64,000 nucleotides of DNA from Oscillospiraceae bacterium (GTDB taxonomy: Bacteria > Bacillota > Clostridia > Oscillospirales > Oscillospiraceae), in the NCBI GenBank assembly GCA_910575505.1, contig CAJTFK010000003.1, positions 172,291 to 236,290 on the forward strand. Direction: 5' to 3'. The stretch's first letter is position 1, and the number at the start of each line of letters is the position of its first letter. The notes under the pieces are model-generated. The model had not been told where the DNA came from and made no database searches. It saw nothing but the letters and a program-made list of their open reading frames with translations. Below, in pieces: positions 58,464 to 64,000 of the stretch. A program made the position numbers and the translations under genes.

Positions 58464-60344
58464 ATGAGGAAAAAGAAACTTCTGTCCCTGCTGCTGGCTG
58501 TGGCCATGATGTTCTCCCTGGCTGTCTCCGCCCATGCGGTGGACGATGTGGCCGAGGGCACCATCGTCATCCTCCACACCAACGACGTCCATGGCGCCAT
58601 TGCCGGCTACGCCAAGGTTGCGGCGCTGAAGGCCGCCTATGAGGAGGCCGGCGCGGACGTGCTGCTGCTGGACGCCGGCGACTTCATCCAGGGCGACCCC
58701 ACCGTCAGTGTCAGCCAGGGCAAGACCGCCGTGGAGCTGATGAACCTGGCTGGCTATGACGCCGCCGCCATCGGCAACCACGAGTTCGACTACGGCTACG
58801 CCAACATGCAGGCTCTGGCCAAGGAGGCCGAATTCCCCATCGTCTCCGCCAACACCCTCTATAACGGCAAGGCGGAGAACGCCCACGTCGTCCTCACCAC
58901 CGAGAGCGGCAAGAAAATCGGCGTCTTCGGCATGGCTACCCCCGAGACCGCCACCAAGGCCCACCCCGCCAAGATTCAGGGTGTGACCTTCCCCGCCGGA
59001 CAGGCCATGTTCGACATTGCCCAGAAGGAAGTTGAGGCCCTGAAGGCCGAGGGCTGCGACTACATCGTGTGCCTGGGCCACCTGGGCATTGACGACGAAT
59101 CCGCCGGCAACCGCTCCTTCGACCTGCTGGAGAAGGTGGAGGGCATCGACGTCTTCATCGACGGCCACTCCCACTCCACCCTGGAAGAGGTGAAGGAGAT
59201 CACCGACGGGCTGCACTTCAAGACCTGCCTCACCTCCACCGGCACCAAGCTGGCCAGCATCGGCGTGGTGACCATCGCCCCCGACGGGACCATCACCCTG
59301 GAGAACGTCTCCACCGAGGGTCTGGCTGAGGACGAGACCGTGGCCGCCCGGGCCGCCGCCATCCAGAAGGAAATCGACGACGACTATGGCGCCGTGTTCG
59401 CCAAGACCGACGTGGAGCTCAACGGCGAGCGGGACCCCGGCAACCGCACCCAGGAGACCAACCTGGGTGACCTGATTACCGACGCCCTTGTCTGGGGTGC
59501 CGAGAAGAACGGCGAAACCGTGGATCTGGCCATCACCAACGGCGGCGGCATCCGGGCCGCCATCAAGGCCGGAGACATCACCAAAAAAGACGTCAACACC
59601 GTTCTGCCCTTCGGCAACACCCTGAGCATTGTCAAGGTCACCGGCGCGGAGCTGCTGGAAGCCCTGGAGGCCTCCACCTACTGCACCCCCACCGCTGTGG
59701 GCGGCTTCCCCCAGGTCAGCGGCATCGACTTTGAGGTGGACACCACAAAGGCCTTCGACGAGGGGGACCTCTATCCCGGTTCCACCTATCACAAGCCCGC
59801 TTCCATCAACCGGGTCACCATCACTCAGGTCAACGGCAAGGACTTTGACCTCAAGGCCACCTATACCATCGCCACTAACGACTTCATGGCCGCCGGCGGC
59901 GACACCTACTATGCCTTCGCCTCCGCCTCTGTGAACTACGACCTGGGCATCCCCATGGACGAAATCCTGATGGACTACATCAAGGAGGAGCTGGGCGGCA
60001 CCGTCACCGCCGGTCTCTACGCCGAGCCCGCCACCCGCATTATGATTAAATATGCCGAGGCCGAGAAGACCCCCGCCGAGGAGCCCGCTCCTGAACCGAC
60101 TCCCGAGCCCGTTCCTGCTCCCGAACCTGCTCCCGAGCCCGTTCCTGCTCCCGAGCCCGCTCCGGCCCCTGTGGTTCCCGAGGGCAGCTATGTGGTCAAG
60201 GCCGGCGACTGCCTGTGGAGCATCGCCCAGAGGACCTATGGCAACGGCGCCAAATGGACCGTGATCTACGAGGCCAACAAGACCACCATGAAGGATGCCG
60301 ATACCCTGAGCATCGGTCAGATTCTGGTGCTTCCCGCTGCGTAA
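58464..60344 (+). CDS. Secreted 5'-nucleotidase/2',3'-cyclic phosphodiesterase with LysM domain
   Basis: 626 residues from ATG 58464 (AAGGAGG). Signal peptide MRKKKLLSLLLAVAMMFSLAVSAHA; metallophosphatase domain (about 30-280) with ILHTNDVHG, DAGDFIQGDP, IGNHEFDYG and GHSHS metal sites; 5'-nucleotidase C-terminal domain (about 300-520) with NRTQETNLGDLITDAL and NGGGIRAAIKAGDIT; a Pro-Glu-Ala linker of repeated EPVPAPEPAP units (about 535-575); and one LysM (YVVKAGDCLWSIAQRTYGNG). It would dephosphorylate extracellular nucleotides while LysM holds it to peptidoglycan. Confidence 0.95.
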   Translation: MRKKKLLSLLLAVAMMFSLAVSAHAVDDVAEGTIVILHTNDVHGAIAGYAKVAALKAAYEEAGADVLLLDAGDFIQGDPTVSVSQGKTAVELMNLAGYDAAAIGNHEFDYGYANMQALAKEAEFPIVSANTLYNGKAENAHVVLTTESGKKIGVFGMATPETATKAHPAKIQGVTFPAGQAMFDIAQKEVEALKAEGCDYIVCLGHLGIDDESAGNRSFDLLEKVEGIDVFIDGHSHSTLEEVKEITDGLHFKTCLTSTGTKLASIGVVTIAPDGTITLENVSTEGLAEDETVAARAAAIQKEIDDDYGAVFAKTDVELNGERDPGNRTQETNLGDLITDALVWGAEKNGETVDLAITNGGGIRAAIKAGDITKKDVNTVLPFGNTLSIVKVTGAELLEALEASTYCTPTAVGGFPQVSGIDFEVDTTKAFDEGDLYPGSTYHKPASINRVTITQVNGKDFDLKATYTIATNDFMAAGGDTYYAFASASVNYDLGIPMDEILMDYIKEELGGTVTAGLYAEPATRIMIKYAEAEKTPAEEPAPEPTPEPVPAPEPAPEPVPAPEPAPAPVVPEGSYVVKAGDCLWSIAQRTYGNGAKWTVIYEANKTTMKDADTLSIGQILVLPAA

Positions 60345-60374
60345 CGCACGGGTTTCCGATTCCGCAACATACCG

Positions 60375-60419
60375 AAGGCCGGAGGGGCCCCTGGGGCTCC
60401 TCCGGCTTCCTGCTTTTTT
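60375..60419 (+). terminator. Terminator after the 5'-nucleotidase gene
   Basis: GCCGGAGG / CCTCCGGC (60378-60385 with 60399-60406) enclosing a smaller GGGGCCCC hairpin, then CTGCTTTTTT. Confidence 0.75.
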
Positions 60420-60481
60420 CCTGTTTTCTATAGAGAACGCCCGCCAAAAGGCCGCGGCGTTTTCTCACGGCAGGGGGCCGC

Positions 60482-61180
60482 TTACTCCTCCAGCGCCCGG
60501 CGGGTCCAGGCCTCCAGCGCCGCCAGCTGCTCCGGCGTGTGAAACCAGTGCTCCCCCTCCTCCAGCACCGTCAGGCCGCAGCCGAAGCGCTGAACGAAGG
60601 CGTCCACCGTGTCCCGGCCCACCAGATGGTCCCGGCCGGCATAGAGGATGTCTGTGGGGCTGTTCCATCGCCTGATGGGGTGGCTCCTGGCATAGCAGAG
60701 GTAATCCCAGGATAGGGTTTGGCCAAAATCGGTGGGAAGCTCCCCTGCCTGTTCCAGTTGGGCCTCGGTGACGCCGGCCCAGTCCATCATGGTCTCAATC
60801 AGCCGGGGCATGTCCAGCACCGGGGAGACGAACAGGGCCCGCTCCGGCGGCGCGTCCTCCATGGCCAGCATGGAAAACCACGCGCCTATGCTGTCCGCCC
60901 GGAGATCCAGGCGGGACCAGCGGTCCCGGGCCCAGTCCGCCGCCGCCCGAATATCCGGTACGGCGTGCCAGGGATCAAAGCCGGGCTGTCCGGCCCGCTC
61001 CCCATGCTCCGGCAGGTCAATGCTCAGCACCTGCCGCCCCACTGCCGCCGCAAGCTCCGCGAAGGCGGCGGCATATTCCTTGCCGCCGCCCTGGCCGTGT
61101 ATATAGAGACATCCCCGGTCCCCGGGCGGGCCCCAGAGAATGGCCGGAATTTCTCCCAGCAAAAAGCGCGTTTGCTCCAT
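60482..61180 (-). CDS. Alpha/beta-hydrolase fold protein
   Basis: 232 residues from ATG 61180 (GGAGAGACG). Oxyanion segment LYIHGQGGGKEYAAAF, SIDLPEHGERAGQPG, nucleophile elbow in RADSIGAWFSMLA (Asp replaces the first Gly of G-x-S-x-G), then DILYAGRDHLVG (Asp) and EGEHWFHTPEQ (His). An esterase or peptidase of unknown substrate, cytosolic. Single gene. Confidence 0.85.
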   Translation of the reverse strand: MEQTRFLLGEIPAILWGPPGDRGCLYIHGQGGGKEYAAAFAELAAAVGRQVLSIDLPEHGERAGQPGFDPWHAVPDIRAAADWARDRWSRLDLRADSIGAWFSMLAMEDAPPERALFVSPVLDMPRLIETMMDWAGVTEAQLEQAGELPTDFGQTLSWDYLCYARSHPIRRWNSPTDILYAGRDHLVGRDTVDAFVQRFGCGLTVLEEGEHWFHTPEQLAALEAWTRRALEE

Positions 61181-61282
61181 AAACGTCTCTCCTTCCGGCG
61201 GTTTACAGCCGCTTGCTCTCATTCTATCAGATACCCGCCCGTTCCGCAAGGACGGTTTCCGCGAAAAAAGGGGAAAAAACTC

Positions 61283-61311
61283 TTTACTTCTGGTAGCTCC
61301 TTTGATAGACT
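61283..61311 (+). promoter_or_regulatory. Promoter of the XRE-MBOAT operon with adjacent dyad
   Basis: TTTACT (61283-61288), 17 bp, TAGACT (61306-61311). A GGTAC (61316-61320) / GTACC (61333-61337) inverted repeat overlaps the expected start point. Confidence 0.5.
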
Positions 61312-61355
61312 ATACGGTACGTATTTGAGCCTGTACCTAAAAGGAGCGAGAAACG

Positions 61356-62033
61356 ATGAAATCCGAGTTTTCACGGACCCTGTCCCTGCTGCGGCAGGAG
61401 AAGGGCGTCAGCCAGCGGACCGCCGCCCAGGCCCTGGGCATCTCTCAGGCCCTGCTGTCCCACTATGAGAATGGCATCCGGGAGCCGGGCCTGGCCTTTG
61501 TGGTGAAGGCCTGCGACTATTACAGTGTTTCGGCGGACTTTATCCTGGGGCGCACCCTCTCCCGGGAGGGCAACATGCTGACGGAGCAGGACATTCTGGA
61601 CGCCGCCGAGCCGGGAAACAACATCCGCGGCAGCGTCCTGGCCACCCTTCAGAGCAAGCTGATCTCCGGCGCGGCGGGCGTGCTCTTCGAGCTGCTGGGC
61701 AAGCTGGGGGACAAGGCCGCCATCAACGCCGCCGCTGCCTATTTGGGCAGCGCGCTCTATCAGCTCTACCGCCACCTGTATAAGGCCTCCGGAGCCAACG
61801 AGAGCTATTTTGCCCTGGAGTCCGGGGCCTGCGCCATGGGCATGGCGGACGCGGACATGAAGCTGTCCGAGCACCACTATGTTCAGGCCTTGCAGGCCCT
61901 GGATCCCCGGAAAACGGAGTTCCCCGACCTGTCGGCAGGGGCTGTCAACGCCGCCTTCCCCGGCCGGTGCCAGAGCCTGACCCAGGTTCTCAGCACCGCC
62001 GACGCCCGGCTCGCCAGCCTGTCCCGCCAGTAA
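61356..62033 (+). CDS. XRE-family regulator with C-terminal helical domain
   Basis: 225 residues from ATG 61356 (AAAGGAGCGAG). The helix-turn-helix FSRTLSLLRQEKGVSQRTAAQALGISQALLSHYENG is followed by VSADFILGRTLSREG and an unrecognised Ala-rich helical domain of about 150 residues, perhaps for ligand or dimerisation. Ends one base before an MBOAT gene, so it likely controls or senses that gene's pathway. Confidence 0.88.
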   Translation: MKSEFSRTLSLLRQEKGVSQRTAAQALGISQALLSHYENGIREPGLAFVVKACDYYSVSADFILGRTLSREGNMLTEQDILDAAEPGNNIRGSVLATLQSKLISGAAGVLFELLGKLGDKAAINAAAAYLGSALYQLYRHLYKASGANESYFALESGACAMGMADADMKLSEHHYVQALQALDPRKTEFPDLSAGAVNAAFPGRCQSLTQVLSTADARLASLSRQ

Positions 62034-62034
62034 G

Positions 62035-63498
62035 ATGAGCTTTCAGTCCTTTGGATTTCTGGCCTTTCTGGCTGTGACGGTCTGCGTCTGCCGGGGTTCC
62101 GGAAGCACCCGGATGGGCGGGTGGTTTCTCACCGCCGCCTCCCTGGTCTTTTACATAGCGGGAGCCGGCTGGCGGGGTCTGGCCGTGCTGGTTCTGGGCC
62201 TCTGCGTCAGCGCCGGGGCCGTCCGCTATGCGGAGCGAACCGCCTCCGTCCCGGCAGGCGGTCCCGGCGGACCGGCCCGGCGGGACCGGGACCCCCGGTC
62301 CCGGCTGGTCTTCGGCCTGGCGGCAGCGTGGCACATCGGCGTGCTGGCGGTCTTCAAATACAGCGGCTTTCTCACCGGCGGCCTCCTCTCCGTCCCCTGG
62401 GCCCCTCTGGGGCTGAGCTTCTTCACCTTTCAGCAGCTCTGGCTGCTCCACGAAACCGCTGCGGGCCGTTTCCATCCGAAGCGCTGGGATGAGCTGCTTC
62501 TATACGGCTTTTTCTTCCCCACCGTGGTCTCCGGCCCCATTCTGAAGCCCCAAAGCTTTTTTCCACAGCTGGAAGAAGAGGGATTTCTCCGGCCTGATAG
62601 CCGGGATATTGCCACCGGGCTCTACGCCATCGCCGCGGGTACCATGAAAAAGGTTCTGCTGGCGGACCACCTGGGAGTGATTGTAAATAACGGCTGGGCC
62701 CGGCCGGGGAACCTCAGCGCCCCCGCCGCCTGGCTGGTGATTCTGGGCTATACCCTGCAATTGTATCTGGACTTCTCCGGCTACTGCGACATTGCCGCCG
62801 GGGCGGCCCGGCTGCTGGGCTTCCGCCTGCCGGTGAATTTTAACTCTCCCTACCGGAGCCTCTCTGTGGGCGAGTTCTGGAAGCGCTGGCACATCACCCT
62901 GACCAGCTTCCTCCGGGAATGCCTTTACTTCCCTCTGGGGGGCAGCAAAAAGGGCCCCGCCCGGACATACCTGAACATTCTGACCGTCTTTCTGGTCAGC
63001 GGCCTGTGGCACGGGGCGGGCTGGACCTTCCTGGTCTGGGGCGGGCTCCACGGCCTGGCCCAGATTGCCGAGCGGCTCTGGGGCCAGAGACGGGAGCGTC
63101 TGCCGGTTTTGGTGCGCTGGGGATTGACCTTCGCCTTTGTAAATCTGGCCTGGGTGTTTTTCCGGGCCCCCGGCCTGGGTGCGGCGGGAGAACTGCTGTC
63201 CGCTGCCGTCACCGGCGGGCTGGCAAGGCCGCAGGCATGGCTGCTGGAGGGGCTTTTGACCCGGGAGACCATAGCCCTGGGGATGCTTCTCCCCGCCCTG
63301 AAGCCCTGGATGAACATTCTGCGGCTGTTTCTGCTTTACGGCGTGAGCCTGGCCGTTGTGCTCTGGCCCCGGAACGCTCTGGAGCGGGCGGAGGACTTCC
63401 GGCCCGCAGTCTGGCGCTGCGCCCTGATGGCCCTGGGGCTGAGCTGGTCCATCCTCTCCTTCTCCAATGTGGTTACTTTCATCTATTCCAATTTTTAA
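62035..63498 (+). CDS. MBOAT-family O-acyltransferase
   Basis: 487 residues, about eleven membrane spans; ATG 62035 follows the XRE stop by one base. AlgI/DltB hallmarks: YLDFSGYCDIAAGAARLLGF, NFNSPYRSLSVGEFWKRWHITLTSFLRECLYFPLGG, and the catalytic His in VSGLWHGAGWTFLVWG. It O-acylates an extracellular or wall glycan; the partner gene (AlgJ/AlgX-like) normally found beside it is absent or beyond the window. Confidence 0.94.
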   Translation: MSFQSFGFLAFLAVTVCVCRGSGSTRMGGWFLTAASLVFYIAGAGWRGLAVLVLGLCVSAGAVRYAERTASVPAGGPGGPARRDRDPRSRLVFGLAAAWHIGVLAVFKYSGFLTGGLLSVPWAPLGLSFFTFQQLWLLHETAAGRFHPKRWDELLLYGFFFPTVVSGPILKPQSFFPQLEEEGFLRPDSRDIATGLYAIAAGTMKKVLLADHLGVIVNNGWARPGNLSAPAAWLVILGYTLQLYLDFSGYCDIAAGAARLLGFRLPVNFNSPYRSLSVGEFWKRWHITLTSFLRECLYFPLGGSKKGPARTYLNILTVFLVSGLWHGAGWTFLVWGGLHGLAQIAERLWGQRRERLPVLVRWGLTFAFVNLAWVFFRAPGLGAAGELLSAAVTGGLARPQAWLLEGLLTRETIALGMLLPALKPWMNILRLFLLYGVSLAVVLWPRNALERAEDFRPAVWRCALMALGLSWSILSFSNVVTFIYSNF

Positions 63499-63561
63499 GC
63501 TTGTTCCTATTCACTTCATGTTCCCAAAGGGACGCATCAAAAAGCTACGAGGAGAACCAAC

Positions 63562-63936
63562 ATGGCATATTATACGGTTTACTGGCCCCAGGATCGGGTG
63601 GAAGAACTAAAAAAGGCGGGGGACACAGGACCCATCAAAGTGATCTATGGAAGCATCCATTCCCGGATGCCCACCATCGTCTCTGTCAAAACAGGGGATG
63701 TGGTATTTCCTGTCACCCTGGTAAAAAAGAAGCTGTATGTCATGGCCCGCCTGCCGGTGACGCACAGGGAACGCGCCTTTGATTACTGTATGCGGGAGCT
63801 GGGGCGCCAGTATGGCGCGCTGATTCCCGATGGGGTCGCCGTGAAGGAGTCGGATACGTTCTATTATATGCCTGGAAAAAGCTTTAAGGAAGCACTGATT
63901 AAAGCAGGTAAAAGCCAGGCAAACAAACGAAGGTAA
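63562..63936 (+). CDS. Unknown protein
   Basis: 124 residues, start ATG 63562 with GAGGAGAACC. Beta-rich N-terminus (YYTVYWPQDRVEELKKAG, KVIYGSIHSRMPTIVSVKTGDVVFPV), then a helical basic end. No family recognised, no signal peptide. The gene is complete; 64 bp of sequence without a gene follows to the window end. Confidence 0.65.
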   Translation: MAYYTVYWPQDRVEELKKAGDTGPIKVIYGSIHSRMPTIVSVKTGDVVFPVTLVKKKLYVMARLPVTHRERAFDYCMRELGRQYGALIPDGVAVKESDTFYYMPGKSFKEALIKAGKSQANKRR

Positions 63937-64000
63937 TAAAAACGTCCAATAAAGGGCCATATTTAGGGATGAATTCCTCGCTTTTCCAGTCCCAGCCCGG

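Overview
This 64 kb window is high-GC (roughly 60% or more by eye), densely coded Firmicutes-type chromosome. It most resembles a gut clostridial lineage of the Oscillospiraceae type. That placement is inferred from four surface proteins with S-layer homology (SLH) domains plus CsaB, a sigma-54 gene beside its own activator, XRE regulators with short AT-rich operators, small clostridial protein families, and intergenic hairpin repeats. No rRNA, tRNA, CRISPR array, prophage or full insertion sequence was seen, so the taxonomy is tentative.

Layout. 1-5308: a sugar-acid kinase/dehydrogenase pair divergent from a PrpR-like regulator, then a PfkB sugar kinase with a long structured leader. 5797-14540: branched-chain amino acid region. 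A promoter, a Leu/Ile/Val-rich leader peptide and a terminator precede a first acetolactate synthase pair (ilvB-ilvN). An accessory cassette follows (a duplicated unknown gene, a GIY-YIG-like gene, a SUKH-type gene, a DUF1877 gene), and then a second promoter drives ilvB-ilvN-ilvC. 14797-20201: DUF815 ATPase, DUF523 protein, a siroheme sulfite/nitrite reductase, and an ABC uptake system (lipoprotein and permease) with no ATPase gene. 20350-31527, all minus strand: a large SLH phosphodiester glycosidase, ferredoxin, tex, MATE exporter, SLH cysteine peptidase, SUKH-like gene and prfB. 31766-43631, mostly plus: a 1508-residue SLH repeat protein, a GreA-like factor, yjdF with a riboswitch-like leader, a CBS pyrophosphatase, two XRE genes, a sigma-54 activator and rpoN. 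43721-47738, minus: SLH protein, serA, serC. 48076-63936: CLC channel, acyltransferases, YetF, csaB fused to a glycosyltransferase, hydantoinase, a broken MerR gene beside an intact MerR-type promoter, a 5'-nucleotidase with LysM, an XRE regulator coupled to an MBOAT gene, and an unknown gene.

How they fit together. The ilv genes perform the first two steps of Val/Leu/Ile synthesis, and the first cluster looks controlled by leader-peptide attenuation rather than a T-box. serC and serA make serine from 3-phosphoglycerate. CsaB would pyruvylate the wall polymer to which the SLH proteins bind. RpoN is encoded next to an activator that keeps the GAFTGA loop, whereas the PrpR-like regulator has lost the motifs needed to drive sigma-54.

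The most interesting non-coding structure is a pair of 161-bp inverted-repeat elements (42108-42268 and 51713-51873), one of which supplies the stop codon of csaB. Others are the ilv attenuator, a truncated ilvN copy inside a local duplication, and the yjdF leader.
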